DNA of 64,000 nucleotides from Caballeronia sp. GAFFF1 (GCF_023630705.1 NZ_JALQEM010000036.1:124001-188000), one strand, 5' to 3'; shown: positions 24,810-34,137, counted from the stretch's first letter. Made by a program: numbers and translations. Notes: generated from the sequence alone by a model not told the origin.

Positions 24810-26081
24810 ATGCCCACGCTTGCCCTGATTGCGTTGACCGTCGTCGCGACTGTGATCGTGGTATTGGTGATAGCCAACCTGACGAGCGGTGAAAAGAAGA
24901 TCGAGCACAAGATCGAGCGTCTCTACGCGAGCGACGATCCGCAGTTCCTCCGGTCGATGGGCCTGCTGCTCGGACCGCCCGTCGTGGACGGCAACCGTTT
25001 CGAGGTGCTCGTGAACGGCGACGAAATCTTTCCCTCGATGCTCGAAGGCATCCGCTCGGCGAAGAAGACGATCACCTTCGAGACCTTCATCTACTGGTCG
25101 GGCGCGATAGGCGAGCAGATCGCCAACGCGCTGGCCGAAAAGGCGCGCGCAGGCGTCTCGGTGCATGTGCTGCTCGACTGGGTCGGGTCGTCCAAGATGG
25201 ACAAGCGCTACATGCAGACGCTGCGCGACGCGGGCGCCGAGGTCATTCAGTATCACAAGCCGCACTGGACGGGACTCGGCCGCATGAACGACCGCACGCA
25301 CCGCAAGCTGCTCGTGATCGACGGCCGCACGGGTTTCACGGGCGGCGTCGGCATTGCGGACGAATGGACAGGCCATGCGCAGGACGAGAAGCACTGGCGC
25401 GATACGCACTTTCGCGTGCAAGGTCCGGCGGTCGGGCATATGCAGGCGGTCTTCATGGACAACTGGGTCAAGGCCACCGGCAACGTGCTGCACGGCGCGG
25501 ACTATTTCCCCGAGATAACGCGCGCGGGCGACGGTCTCGCGCACATGTTCAGCAGTTCGCCTTCGGGCGGCAGCGACGACATGCAGCTCATGTATCTGAT
25601 GGCAATCACCGCCGCGACGCATTCCATCCACCTGTCGAGCGCGTATTTCGTGCCGGACAAGCTGACCATCAACGCGATCGTCGAGGCCGCGCGGCGCGGC
25701 GTGCGCGTGCGCATCATCACGCCGGGCAAGCGCATCGACACGCATACGGTGCGCGAGGCGTCGCGCGCGTGCTGGGGCGATCTGCTCGCGGCGGGCGTCG
25801 AGATGTACGAATATCAGCCGACGATGTTTCATTGCAAGCTCATCGTCGTCGACGAATTTCTGGTCTCGGTCGGCTCGACCAACTTCGACAGCCGGTCGTT
25901 CAAGCTCAACGACGAAGCGAACCTCAACATCTACGACCGCGATTTCGCGCGCCAGCAAACCGCGATTTTCGATTCCGATATCGAGCGTTCGAAACGCATC
26001 ACGCTGGAAGACTGGCAGCGGCGCGGGCTTGGCGAACGCATGCTGGAACGCGTTGTAGCATTGTTGGACCCTGAACTGTGA
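24810..26081 (+). CDS. Phospholipase D-like cardiolipin synthase
   Basis: From the ATG at 24810 the product has 423 residues: one N-terminal membrane segment (about 3-24) and two phospholipase D halves with HKD motifs HRKLLVID (H164, K166, D171) and HCKLIVVD (H341, K343, D348), followed by SVGSTNFDSRS. These residues catalyse phosphatidyl transfer, so cardiolipin synthesis from phosphatidylglycerol at the inner membrane is likely. GAGG six bases upstream supports 24810. An alternative ATG at 24741 overlaps the stop of the upstream gene and would add 23 residues (MARAFRN...). Confidence 0.87.
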   Translation: MPTLALIALTVVATVIVVLVIANLTSGEKKIEHKIERLYASDDPQFLRSMGLLLGPPVVDGNRFEVLVNGDEIFPSMLEGIRSAKKTITFETFIYWSGAIGEQIANALAEKARAGVSVHVLLDWVGSSKMDKRYMQTLRDAGAEVIQYHKPHWTGLGRMNDRTHRKLLVIDGRTGFTGGVGIADEWTGHAQDEKHWRDTHFRVQGPAVGHMQAVFMDNWVKATGNVLHGADYFPEITRAGDGLAHMFSSSPSGGSDDMQLMYLMAITAATHSIHLSSAYFVPDKLTINAIVEAARRGVRVRIITPGKRIDTHTVREASRACWGDLLAAGVEMYEYQPTMFHCKLIVVDEFLVSVGSTNFDSRSFKLNDEANLNIYDRDFARQQTAIFDSDIERSKRITLEDWQRRGLGERMLERVVALLDPEL

Positions 26082-26133
26082 TGCGCCGGCGCATGGACGA
26101 AAAGTGTTCTTGCACCGGGCTTTCGAGCGGCCT

Positions 26134-26160
26134 AAAGATTGGCCAGTGTGCGCCGATAAG
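26134..26160 (+). promoter_or_regulatory. Consensus sigma-28 (FliA) promoter before the MHYT-GGDEF-EAL gene
   Basis: TAAA at 26134-26137 (context TAAAGATT), 15 bases, then GCCGATAA at 26153-26160 is an exact TAAA-N15-GCCGATAA flagellar promoter. Transcription would start near 26168, about 30 bases before the start codon at 26199, with no coding sequence in between. This would place the c-di-GMP protein in the late flagellar regulon. Confidence 0.75.
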
Positions 26161-26198
26161 ACGCTTACGCAAACACGCCCCTTCGATCCCGGCACTTC

Positions 26199-28265
26199 AT
26201 GCACGGCACTTATAACTTCTGGCTCGTCGCGGCATCGCTCGTCGTCGCCACGCTCGCCTCGTACACGGCCCTCGACATCTCCGGCCGCATCGCGATGCTG
26301 TCGCATTCGCGCATGCGCCATGTCTGGCTCGCGGGCGGCGCGGCCTCCATGGGCGTCGGCATCTGGTCGATGCACTTCGTCGGCGTGCTGGCGTTTTCGC
26401 TGCCGATCAAGCTCGGCTACGACTTCCGCATCACGGCGGCGTCGCTCGCGATCGCGATGCTGGTCTCGTTCTTCGCGCTCTCGGTCATCAACCGCGTGCG
26501 GCTGACCTTCCAGCGCCTCGCCGCGAGCAGCATGCTCATGGGCGCGGGCATCGCCGCCATGCACTACACGGGCGATGCCGCAATGCGCATGCATCCGGCG
26601 ATACAGTACGACCCGCTGCTTTTCGCTGCGTCGATCGTGATCGCCGTGGTGGCGTCGGGCGCGGCGCTGTGGATCGCACGCGTGCTGTCCAACGCGAACC
26701 AGGCGAACATCACTCGGAAGCGCGGGGTGTCTGCGCTCGTCATGGGCGTCGCGATCACCGGCATGCACTACACGGGCAACGCCGCCGCGAACTTCCTGCC
26801 GGGCGCGATCTGCGGCGCGGCCAACGACGTCGATGTGCATTGGCTCGCCACGACGGTCATGCTGTTCACGTTCGCCATCTTGATCATCACGCTCGTGTTG
26901 TCGCGTTTCGATGCGCAGAACGAGTTGCTCGCGGGTTCCGTGTCGCGCCTGCATGGGCAGATCGTTCACATGGCGACCTTCGATACGCTCACGGACCTGC
27001 CGAATCGCCGGACGGTGACGGAGCGCATCGGCCGCGCGGTCAGGAACGCGACGAACAACGGCAGCCGCTTCGCGATTCTCTTCATGGATCTCGACGGCTT
27101 CAAGACCATCAACGATTCACTCGGCCATTCGATCGGCGACGAAGTGCTGCAAGCGTTCGCCAAGCGCCTGCTGCAATGCGTGCGCGGCGGCGATGCCGTC
27201 GGCCGCCTGGGCGGCGACGAGTTCGTGGTCGTGCTCGAAGGAATAGGCACGCCCACGGATGCCGAGAAGCTCGCGGAACGCATTCTCGAGGCCATGAGAA
27301 AGGGGCTCGTCGTCGCGGATCATTCGCTGCAAGTGATGCCGAGCATCGGCATCGCGCTTTTCCCCGAAGACGGCGACAGCGTCGAAACGCTGCTCAAGCA
27401 TGCGGATGTCGCGATGTACGAAGCCAAGCGCGGCGGACGCAGCACGTATCGCTTCTTCGAGGCGAGCATGAACGAGGCGGCGGTCCGCACGCTGCAGATT
27501 CAGCAGGCGTTGCATGAGGCGTTGACCGAAGGCTACTTCTACCTGCTGTTTCAGCCGAAGTTTCGCGGGGACGGCGAGCTTGCGGGCGCGGAGGCGCTCA
27601 TTCGGCTGAATCATCCGGAAATCGGTCTTTTGACGCCGATGGAATTCATTCCGATTGCGGAGCGCTCGGGGCAGATAGTCGACATCGGCTACTGGGTCGT
27701 GCGCGAGACGTGCCGGCATATCGTGCGGTGGCGCGAGTCCGGGCGGGCGGCGGTGAAGGTCGCCATCAATCTTTCGCCGCGGCAGTTGAACGAAGCGGAC
27801 CTTGTCACGCGCGTGCTGCAGATCGTGCGCGAAGAGGGCGTGCGCAGCGATCAGCTGATGTTCGAGATCACCGAGTCCGTCGCGATGCAGGACGCGCCGC
27901 GCACGACCGAAATGATTCGCGCGTTTCAGGACAACGGCTGCGAGATCGCCATCGACGATTTCGGCACCGGTTATTCCAGCCTCGCCTATTTGCAGCGGTT
28001 CCGCGCCAAGCAGCTGAAGATCGACCGCTTCTTCACCAACGGCCTGGATGAAAACGGGCAGGAAGGCCACGCTATCGTGTCGGCGATCATTGCGCTCGCG
28101 CATTCGCTCGATATGGATGTCGTCGCGGAAGGCGTGGAGACAGGCACGCAGCTCGGCCGCCTGCAAGACATGCGGTGCGACGAAATGCAGGGCTTTCTGC
28201 TGGCGCGGCCGCTTTCATCCGACGCATTCGCCGCGCTGCTCGAAAGTGGTCGCGTGAATGTGTGA
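26199..28265 (+). CDS. MHYT-GGDEF-EAL membrane protein (c-di-GMP turnover)
   Basis: The 688-residue protein starts with seven hydrophobic helices forming an MHYT sensor, with MHFV (58-61), MHYT (121-124) and MHYT (189-192). These motifs are proposed to bind copper and sense oxygen, CO or NO. A GGDEF domain follows with an intact GGDEF (338-342), then an EAL domain with intact AEALIR (465-467), NLSPRQL, EITES, DDFGTGYSS, LKIDRF and EGVET. Both cyclase and phosphodiesterase activities look possible. No clear ribosome site precedes the ATG. The sigma-28-type promoter just upstream links it to motility. Confidence 0.93.
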   Translation: MHGTYNFWLVAASLVVATLASYTALDISGRIAMLSHSRMRHVWLAGGAASMGVGIWSMHFVGVLAFSLPIKLGYDFRITAASLAIAMLVSFFALSVINRVRLTFQRLAASSMLMGAGIAAMHYTGDAAMRMHPAIQYDPLLFAASIVIAVVASGAALWIARVLSNANQANITRKRGVSALVMGVAITGMHYTGNAAANFLPGAICGAANDVDVHWLATTVMLFTFAILIITLVLSRFDAQNELLAGSVSRLHGQIVHMATFDTLTDLPNRRTVTERIGRAVRNATNNGSRFAILFMDLDGFKTINDSLGHSIGDEVLQAFAKRLLQCVRGGDAVGRLGGDEFVVVLEGIGTPTDAEKLAERILEAMRKGLVVADHSLQVMPSIGIALFPEDGDSVETLLKHADVAMYEAKRGGRSTYRFFEASMNEAAVRTLQIQQALHEALTEGYFYLLFQPKFRGDGELAGAEALIRLNHPEIGLLTPMEFIPIAERSGQIVDIGYWVVRETCRHIVRWRESGRAAVKVAINLSPRQLNEADLVTRVLQIVREEGVRSDQLMFEITESVAMQDAPRTTEMIRAFQDNGCEIAIDDFGTGYSSLAYLQRFRAKQLKIDRFFTNGLDENGQEGHAIVSAIIALAHSLDMDVVAEGVETGTQLGRLQDMRCDEMQGFLLARPLSSDAFAALLESGRVNV

Positions 28266-28347
28266 GACAGGTCGCTGTCGGAGAGTCGTTAGGAAACCGT
28301 AGTAATCCAATGTGCGCCAGTGCGCGCACGGTCGCCGCGCTCGTCCC

Positions 28348-28353
28348 TATAAT
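28348..28353 (+). promoter_or_regulatory. TATAAT box seven bases before the MarR start (possible leaderless promoter)
   Basis: A perfect -10 hexamer TATAAT ends at 28353, and the A of the marR ATG is at 28360, the position where transcription would be expected to start. No ribosome site is present. A 10-base palindrome GTGCGCGCAC at 28320-28329 lies where the -35 region would be and could be a regulator site; a good -35 hexamer is not seen. Confidence 0.45.
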
Positions 28354-28359
28354 CGCGCG

Positions 28360-28803
28360 ATGGAACCTCAACTCGACAAGCGCTTCGGCTTTCTGATTGC
28401 GGACGTAGACCGCCTGTGCGGAAACCGCTTCGACGAACTCGCGAAATCGTCGCTCAATCTCACGCGCGCGCAATGCCGCGTGCTCGCGTACCTGTCGCAT
28501 TACGGCGAAGTGAATCAGGCGCGGCTCGCGTCGCTGCTGGAAGTCGCGCCGATCTCCGCAGGCCGCCTGCTCGACCGCATGGAAGAGGGCGGCTGGATCG
28601 CGCGGCGGCACAATCCCGAAGATCGCCGCGAGCGTCAGGTGCGCATGACTCCGAAGGCGCAGAAGGCGCTCGACAAGGCGCGGCGCGTCGGCGACGAGAT
28701 CGCGGCGGAAGCGCTCGCCGGTCTCGGCCGCCAGGAGAAAGATCAACTGATCGGGTTGTTACAACGTGTGCGGAGCAATCTGAGCCGGATCGTCGACCGA
28801 TGA
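28360..28803 (+). CDS. MarR-family transcriptional regulator
   Basis: The 147-residue protein has the winged helix-turn-helix of MarR regulators: LTRAQCRVLAYLSHYGEVNQARLASLLEVAPISAGRLLDRMEEGGWIARRHNPEDRRERQVRMT, with the DRR wing motif, flanked by dimerisation helices. Start 28360 is chosen because the upstream part of the frame carries a promoter-like TATAAT. Such proteins repress nearby or distant genes until a small, often aromatic, ligand binds; the target here is not evident. No transporter or enzyme is divergent from it. Confidence 0.88.
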   Translation: MEPQLDKRFGFLIADVDRLCGNRFDELAKSSLNLTRAQCRVLAYLSHYGEVNQARLASLLEVAPISAGRLLDRMEEGGWIARRHNPEDRRERQVRMTPKAQKALDKARRVGDEIAAEALAGLGRQEKDQLIGLLQRVRSNLSRIVDR

Positions 28804-28902
28804 CGGTCGCGACCGCTGTATGGGACCGCTTCTTGCAAGGCGTTCACGTCATGCAAAAAAACGGGCCGTCCGACGCCGGCGGTCTCCACACCGGAGAATC
28901 TC

Positions 28903-29199
28903 ATGCTGAACGTTCGCACCGCACCGCTCGCTGTCATTGCGCTGGCCGCCGCCGCGCTCGTCACCATGCCGTGCACGCCCGCGCACGCGCAGGAAGCGGG
29001 CGCTTCCACGCCGAAGCAGATCAAGAAGGCAGAGCGAAAGGCGGCGCGCGCAAAGAAGAATGCCGAACTGAGCGACCTCGAAAAAAACGGCTACAACCCG
29101 GCTGGCGAGCAGACCGACTATCCGCAGAACTTGCAGAATGCGCAGCGGCGCGTGAACGCCGAAAAGGCCGGGCAGCCGGCGCCGGCGTCAGCGCCTTGA
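28903..29199 (+). CDS. DUF4148 family small secreted protein
   Basis: The 98-residue product has a signal peptide (cleavage after AHA, about residue 29) and a mature part rich in Lys, Ala and Gln with SDLEKNGYNPAGEQTDYPQN, the hallmark of the DUF4148 family that is expanded in Burkholderiales. Function is unknown; these are small periplasmic proteins. A GGAG ribosome site precedes the ATG. It is convergent with the EAL gene. Confidence 0.83.
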   Translation: MLNVRTAPLAVIALAAAALVTMPCTPAHAQEAGASTPKQIKKAERKAARAKKNAELSDLEKNGYNPAGEQTDYPQNLQNAQRRVNAEKAGQPAPASAP

Positions 29200-29245
29200 G
29201 GACGGTCCACATGTTCGCGCACGCCCCTGCGAGCGTGCGCATGAT

Positions 29246-30112
29246 TCAGGCGGCGTCCGCGAACGGCACCGCGCGATGCTGCGCCGCCTCGGCCGGCCGT
29301 GCGATGCGAGCCCCGGGTACGCTGCCGATGCCGAACACCGGTCGCGCGAGATAAAAGCCCTGCGCGAGAACATGCGGCCACTGCGCGAGCCATTGCGCCT
29401 GCGCGGCGGTCTCCACTCCTTCGACGACGACCGACAGCTTGAGCCGCGTCATGAGCGAGAGCACCGACGAGAAGACAGTCCGCGCGTCCGCATTGCGCGG
29501 CGCTTCCGCCAGCAGTTCCTTGGCGATCTTCACCGTCCCGAAGCTGATCGGACCCAGCGCGGCAAGGCAGGCGAAGCCGGTACCGAAGTCGTCCATCGCC
29601 ACATTGATGCCGCGCGCGCGCAAACGTTGCACGACCTTCGAGATCGACGGAAAGCGGGCGAGGTCCTGACTCTCGGACAGCTCGACTTCGATTGACGAAG
29701 GCGCGATGCCGTGATCGCGACACACAGCTTCGAGCCGGTCGGCGAAGCCTATCCGCGCGGCAACCGACGGCGGGACATTGATCGCAACGGGATATGTCGC
29801 GCCGCCGTTGGCCTGCCAGATCGAGATGTCGAGCGAAACCGCGTTCATCACGAAGTCGGTGAGCTCGATCATGACTTCTTCGTCATCGAGCGCTTCGTGG
29901 AATGCGCCAGGCAGCAACAGGCCGAATTCCGGATGACGCCAGCGAATCAGGGCTTCCATCTGCGCGAGTTCGCCGCTGTCGACCCGGTAGATTCCCTGAT
30001 AAGCCATGCAGAATTCGCCGGCTTCCAGCCCTTGCAGCACCCGCGCTTTCAGCGCGTGACCGGACTTCAGCGCGACATTCGGCGCGTGCGAGCGGAGTGG
30101 AGTTGTTTTCAT
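29246..30112 (-). CDS. EAL-domain protein
   Basis: The 288-residue cytoplasmic protein is almost entirely an EAL domain with no sensor attached. MEALIRW, AINVPP (Asn), ELSES (Glu), DDFGTG, the Lys in TVKIAKE, EGVET and AQGF are present. The usual KID triplet reads KIA, so the Asp after the conserved Lys is missing. It may be a working c-di-GMP phosphodiesterase or a binding protein. AAGG precedes the start codon. A perfect GCCGATAA octamer occurs on the correct strand 225 bases upstream, but without a fitting -35 element. Confidence 0.88.
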   Translation of the reverse strand: MKTTPLRSHAPNVALKSGHALKARVLQGLEAGEFCMAYQGIYRVDSGELAQMEALIRWRHPEFGLLLPGAFHEALDDEEVMIELTDFVMNAVSLDISIWQANGGATYPVAINVPPSVAARIGFADRLEAVCRDHGIAPSSIEVELSESQDLARFPSISKVVQRLRARGINVAMDDFGTGFACLAALGPISFGTVKIAKELLAEAPRNADARTVFSSVLSLMTRLKLSVVVEGVETAAQAQWLAQWPHVLAQGFYLARPVFGIGSVPGARIARPAEAAQHRAVPFADAA

Positions 30113-30420
30113 GCTATGCCGCCTTGCCAGTGGACCAGGCGCTTAAATGCACGAGTCATGCCCGAAAGCGTCATTTGTCGGGCAAATTGGTGTCGAGGAG
30201 GGCAAACCCTTACCTATGCTTCAAGTCAGTGCACGATTCGCACCGGTAACGTTTCAACGGCGACACAGATGGCGGGGCGCCATATAAAAAACTACGGCGC
30301 GGCGAACGGCAGAGGTAATAACTATCCTTGCGCCGCTTTATCGGCAGCGGCACAGTTTGCAGTTTCTGCTGACGTTTCAGCAATGGTTTGTAATCCGCAC
30401 TAGCGCAATGACTTGCGCAA
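30113..30420. other. 308-base gap between the EAL gene and the polyol ABC ATPase gene
   Basis: No coding frame is convincing. It must hold the promoter of the EAL gene (leftward). A short hairpin GCGCAA-TGAC-TTGCGC at 30403-30418 directly after the stop of the ATPase gene could assist termination, but it has no T-run. Confidence 0.4.
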
Positions 30421-31542
30421 TCAGATGGTCGCGGCTTGCGCGACGGAGCGAACCCGCGCGAGCGCCTTGCCGTCTTCGCCGAAGAGATGCACGTGCCGTA
30501 TGCTGAAGCCGACGTTCAGCCGCTGGCCATCGACTGCCGTGGACTCACCCGAGCCCTTGACCTGAATCACGAGATCGTTCGGTAATCTAACGTGCAGCAG
30601 CGTCTCGCCGCCAAGGTGCTCGATCACCATGACATCGCCGACGAGACCGCTGTCGATATCGCCGCCTCGCTCTTCGATGAAATGCTCCGGCCGTATGCCG
30701 AGCGTGAGTGTTTCCCCCACCTTGACCGACGACGCATCGAAAGGCAGCGTCAACGGCTCGCCCCCCGGCAGCTCGATGGTCACGCCCGCGTGATCCGCGC
30801 GCAGCACGCGCACGTCGATGAAGTTCATCTTAGGCGAACCGATGAATCCCGCGACGAAGCGATTCTCCGGTGTGCGATACAACTCCAGCGGCGAGCCGAT
30901 CTGCTCCACGCGGCCATGATTGAGCACGACGATGCGATCGGCCATGGTCATGGCTTCGGTCTGATCGTGCGTGACGTAGATCATCGTTGCGTTCAACTGC
31001 TTGTGGAGCTTGATGAGTTCGAGCCGCATCTGAACGCGCAGCGCGGCGTCGAGATTGGAAAGCGGCTCGTCGAAGAGAAAGACTTTCGGCTCGCGAACGA
31101 TGGACCGCCCAATGGCGACGCGCTGACGCTGGCCGCCCGAGAGCGCCCGCGGACGACGCTCCAGCAATTGCCCGATTTGCAGGATCTCCGCTGCGCGCTG
31201 CACCCGCTCCTTGATTTGCGCTTCGGGAAGCTTCAGCATGCGCAGTCCGAACGCGATGTTCTCGTAGACCGTCATGTGGGGATAAAGCGCATACGACTGA
31301 AACACCATCGCCACGCCTCGTTGCGACGGTTCGAGGTCGGTCACGTCTTCGCCACCGATCATCACCTGTCCCGAGTCGCTTCGCTCAAGGCCCGCGATGG
31401 TGCGCAGCAAGGTGGACTTGCCACACCCCGACGGACCCACGAAGACCATGAACTCACGGTCGGCTACTTCGATGTCGATGCCCTTCAGCACATCGGCGCC
31501 CGCAAAGGACTTGCGAATCTGCTGCAAATGGACTGCGCTCAT
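30421..31542 (-). CDS. Polyol/sugar ABC transporter ATP-binding protein (SmoK/UgpC/MalK type)
   Basis: The 373-residue ATPase shows Walker [11 protein letters not shown]-loop [11 protein letters not shown], signature LSGGQRQR, Walker [13 protein letters not shown] and the switch His in [10 protein letters not shown]-terminal TOBE/MalK-type regulatory domain follows (about 240-370, with IGSPKMNFI and GIRPEH). TAGGAGA precedes the start. It is divergent from the binding protein and permease genes, with overlapping promoters between them, and should power that importer. Confidence 0.92.
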   Translation of the reverse strand: MSAVHLQQIRKSFAGADVLKGIDIEVADREFMVFVGPSGCGKSTLLRTIAGLERSDSGQVMIGGEDVTDLEPSQRGVAMVFQSYALYPHMTVYENIAFGLRMLKLPEAQIKERVQRAAEILQIGQLLERRPRALSGGQRQRVAIGRSIVREPKVFLFDEPLSNLDAALRVQMRLELIKLHKQLNATMIYVTHDQTEAMTMADRIVVLNHGRVEQIGSPLELYRTPENRFVAGFIGSPKMNFIDVRVLRADHAGVTIELPGGEPLTLPFDASSVKVGETLTLGIRPEHFIEERGGDIDSGLVGDVMVIEHLGGETLLHVRLPNDLVIQVKGSGESTAVDGQRLNVGFSIRHVHLFGEDGKALARVRSVAQAATI

Positions 31543-31623
31543 GCGTGTCTCCTACCGGAACGAGTGCAAGGCTGACTGCTCGATCGCGCGCTGCGCATCG
31601 GACTGCTTCCGTCGATTTAGTTC

Positions 31624-31652
31624 TTGACAAGCTGTTCGGGCCCAAATATACA
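31624..31652 (+). promoter_or_regulatory. Strong sigma-70 promoter toward the polyol binding-protein operon
   Basis: TTGACA at 31624-31629 and TATACA at 31647-31652 are separated by exactly 17 bases, a near-consensus sigma-70 promoter on the plus strand. The transcript would begin near 31659, within the inverted repeat described next, and has a leader of about 135 bases. Confidence 0.75.
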
Positions 31653-31673
31653 ATTGTAAAACGCAAATTACAA
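31645..31673 (-). promoter_or_regulatory. Divergent promoter toward the ABC ATPase gene, overlapping the operator
   Basis: On the minus strand TTGTAA (complement of 31668-31673) and TATATT (complement of 31645-31650) are 17 bases apart. This candidate sigma-70 promoter for the ATPase gene shares bases with the plus-strand -10 element and lies within the same inverted repeat. Confidence 0.5.
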
Positions 31674-31676
31674 GTG
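31651..31676. promoter_or_regulatory. Inverted-repeat operator candidate between the divergent polyol transport genes
   Basis: CAATTGTAA, eight bases, then TTACAAGTG: nine-base arms with one mismatch. It covers the predicted start site of the plus-strand promoter and the -35 and spacer region of the minus-strand promoter. A single bound repressor would block both. The SorC-family regulator encoded at 35051-36031 in the same cluster is the obvious candidate binder. Confidence 0.6.
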
Positions 31677-31795
31677 AAACGGCGCAGCGGGACGCGCTTT
31701 CGACTTCACTCGGTCACGGTGGGACGCAAGAAAAGAGACGAAGAATCAGACGAAGAATCCGCAAGCCATTAGCTCAAGAAAAACAGGAGACAGGC

Positions 31796-33166
31796 ATGAA
31801 CAATCGCTTCATCCCGGCCAAGCACGTTGGCCCGCTCAAACACGTCGCGGCTATTGCGTTGCTTGCCGCAAGCGCCGCGTTCGCCGCATCCAACGCTCAT
31901 GCCTGGACACTGAAAGAAGCGGCGCAGCCGTACTCGGGCACCACGATCAAAGCCATATTCCTCGATCGTCCGGGATACAAGGCAGCACAAACCCTGATAC
32001 CGCAGTTCGAAAAGGAAACCGGCATCAAGGTGCGCTGGGAAGTCATTCCGTACGAGAACACGCGCGAGAAGGAAGTGCTGAACTTCGTCGGCGGCGGAGA
32101 TCAGGACGTGGTGCTCGTCGACGTCGTGTGGATCGGCGAATTCGCGAGCAACAAGTGGCTCGTGCCGATCAAGAAGTTCACGGACGATGCGAAGCTCGCG
32201 GACCCGAGCCTGAATCTGAAGGGCTTTTTCCCGATCCTGCTCGATTCCTTCGGGACGTGGGACAAGGTCACGTACGGCCTGCCGTTCGATAACTATTCGG
32301 GTCTCATGTTCTACAACAAGTGCATGTTGAAGGACGCAGGCTTCGACGAGCCGCCCAAGACGTGGGACGAATTGTTGAACACGTATGCGCCGAAGCTCAC
32401 GAAGGGCGACAAGTTCGCCTTCGCATTGCAGTCGCGCCGTGGCGAAACGCAATCGGCGGATAGCTTCATGCGCGTGCTGTGGCCCAACGGCGGCTCGCTG
32501 CTCGATGCGAAGTTCAAGTCGAATCTGATGTCGCCGCAATCGCAGGCGGGCCTGGAATATCGGCAGAAGCTGATGAAGTACATGCCGCCGGGCATCGTGG
32601 ACTTCGATCACGCCGAAGCGGTGAACGCGCTCGCGCAAGGGCAGGTGGCGATGATCACCGAATGGTCCGCGTTCTACCCGACGCTGACCGATCCGAGCAA
32701 ATCGAAGCTCGGCAACTGCCTCGCCATCACGACGGAGCCTAAAGGTCCGGCGGGTCTCAAGCCGGCGCTCGGCGGCTTCTCGCTTGCGGTCAACGCCAAG
32801 TCGAACGCGAAGAAGCAGGCGGCTTCGTGGCTCTTTATCCAATGGATCACGTCAGAAGCAATGGCGAAGCCCTACCTCGACGCGGGCGGCGTGCCGGCGC
32901 GCATGGCGGTCTATCAGGACAAGGCCGTGCAGGACAAGTATCCGTTCGTGAAGCCGATGGTGGAATCGTGGCAAGGCGGCGTGCCTGATTACCGTCCGCG
33001 CTTCCCGGAATGGCCCGCTGTGTCAGAAGTGATCGGCGAATGGGGCAGCAAGATGATGCTCGGACAGGTGACGGTGAAAGAGGGCGCGCAGACCATCGGC
33101 CAGAAGACCGAGGACATCCTGAAGAAAGCGGGCTATTACGACGGCAAGAAGCCGCTCTTGAAGTAA
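31796..33166 (+). CDS. Polyol/sugar ABC transporter periplasmic binding protein (SmoE type)
   Basis: The 456-residue protein has a long signal peptide (cleavage after SNAHA, about residue 36) and then a type II periplasmic binding protein of extracellular family 1, with [34 protein letters not shown] and [13 protein letters not shown]. Length and pattern fit the sorbitol/mannitol-type SmoE group. AGGAG precedes the ATG. It heads an operon with two permeases, a SorC regulator, an SDR and two zinc dehydrogenases, so the substrate is probably a polyol. Confidence 0.9.
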   Translation: MNNRFIPAKHVGPLKHVAAIALLAASAAFAASNAHAWTLKEAAQPYSGTTIKAIFLDRPGYKAAQTLIPQFEKETGIKVRWEVIPYENTREKEVLNFVGGGDQDVVLVDVVWIGEFASNKWLVPIKKFTDDAKLADPSLNLKGFFPILLDSFGTWDKVTYGLPFDNYSGLMFYNKCMLKDAGFDEPPKTWDELLNTYAPKLTKGDKFAFALQSRRGETQSADSFMRVLWPNGGSLLDAKFKSNLMSPQSQAGLEYRQKLMKYMPPGIVDFDHAEAVNALAQGQVAMITEWSAFYPTLTDPSKSKLGNCLAITTEPKGPAGLKPALGGFSLAVNAKSNAKKQAASWLFIQWITSEAMAKPYLDAGGVPARMAVYQDKAVQDKYPFVKPMVESWQGGVPDYRPRFPEWPAVSEVIGEWGSKMMLGQVTVKEGAQTIGQKTEDILKKAGYYDGKKPLLK

Positions 33167-33195
33167 GCACGACGATCAGGAACCGGAGACGACGG

Positions 33196-34137
33196 ATGGC
33201 GAACAGCACTGCAACTCCCGCGACGCACGCACGAGGTCCGCGCAACGGCGCGCGGCGCTTCGCGGTACTGCCGCGCTCGCCTGCCTTCTGGTTCCTGATC
33301 CCGGCTATTTTCGCGCTGGCGGTCATCGGCATCTATCCGCTATTGCTTGCGCTCTACAACTCGTTTCACCAGTACAAGCTCGCGGATCTCGCATCGGGCA
33401 CGCCATTCGTCGGCTTCGACAATTACATGGCGACGCTCTCGGACCCTTCGTTCTGGGGCGCGCTCGGACGCACGGCGTTGTTCCTTTGCCTGACGTTGCC
33501 GATCGAAGTGGCGCTAGGTCTTTTCGCGGCGCTGATGCTGCATCGCACGGACCTGCGCTTCATGCGAGCAGCGGCGCGCGTGAGTCTCGTCATTCCGATG
33601 GCGACCACGTATGCGGTCGTCGGCCTGATCGGGCGGCTCATCTTCAACCGCCAGTTCGGCGTGGCGAACTATCTGACGAGCCTTCTCGGCATTCCGCCGC
33701 AAGACTGGCTGGCCGATCCGACGCTCGCCTTCGTATCCGTGATGATCATGGAAGTGTGGCAATGGACGCCCTTTTGCGCGCTCATCATGTTGGCAGGGCT
33801 TTCGATGGTGCCCAAGGAAGCCGAAGAGGCCGCCCGCCTCGAAACGCCGAAATGGAGCATGATTCTCTGGCACTTGCAGCGGCCGTATCTATTGCCGGGT
33901 TTGACCGCCATTCTCATTCTTCGCTCGGCCGACATGCTCAAGATGTTCGACGCCGTCTTCACGATGACGCGCGGCGGCCCGGGCACCGCCACTGAATTCA
34001 TCAGCGTCTATATACAGCGCGTGGGCTTTCGGCTCTTCGATCAAGGCATGGCGTCGGCGCAGGCCATCATTCTGCTCATTCTGACCATCGTGCTTTCGCG
34101 TCTCTACATTCGCTTTGTCTATCGGGAGGCCGCGTGA
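33196..34137 (+). CDS. Polyol/sugar ABC transporter permease (SmoF type)
   Basis: The 313-residue inner-membrane permease has six hydrophobic segments and the MalF-like coupling motif EEAARLETPKWSMILWHLQRPYLLP (the EAA loop, about 214-238). A GGAG ribosome site before the ATG at 33196 and the proper start of the conserved region exclude the longer open frame. It lies 29 bases after the binding protein gene and overlaps the next permease gene by four bases. Confidence 0.9.
   Translation: MANSTATPATHARGPRNGARRFAVLPRSPAFWFLIPAIFALAVIGIYPLLLALYNSFHQYKLADLASGTPFVGFDNYMATLSDPSFWGALGRTALFLCLTLPIEVALGLFAALMLHRTDLRFMRAAARVSLVIPMATTYAVVGLIGRLIFNRQFGVANYLTSLLGIPPQDWLADPTLAFVSVMIMEVWQWTPFCALIMLAGLSMVPKEAEEAARLETPKWSMILWHLQRPYLLPGLTAILILRSADMLKMFDAVFTMTRGGPGTATEFISVYIQRVGFRLFDQGMASAQAIILLILTIVLSRLYIRFVYREAA

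Noticed and set aside
24606-26969. 787-codon open frame opposite the phospholipase D gene
   Set aside because: It overlaps three supported genes in antisense and is His/Arg-rich without domains.
30338-30345. GCCGATAA octamer on the minus strand upstream of the EAL gene
   Set aside because: No TAAA-like element at 15 bases and it lies 225 bases from the start codon; the same octamer also occurs inside genes near 50224 and 55728, so one copy alone is not informative.
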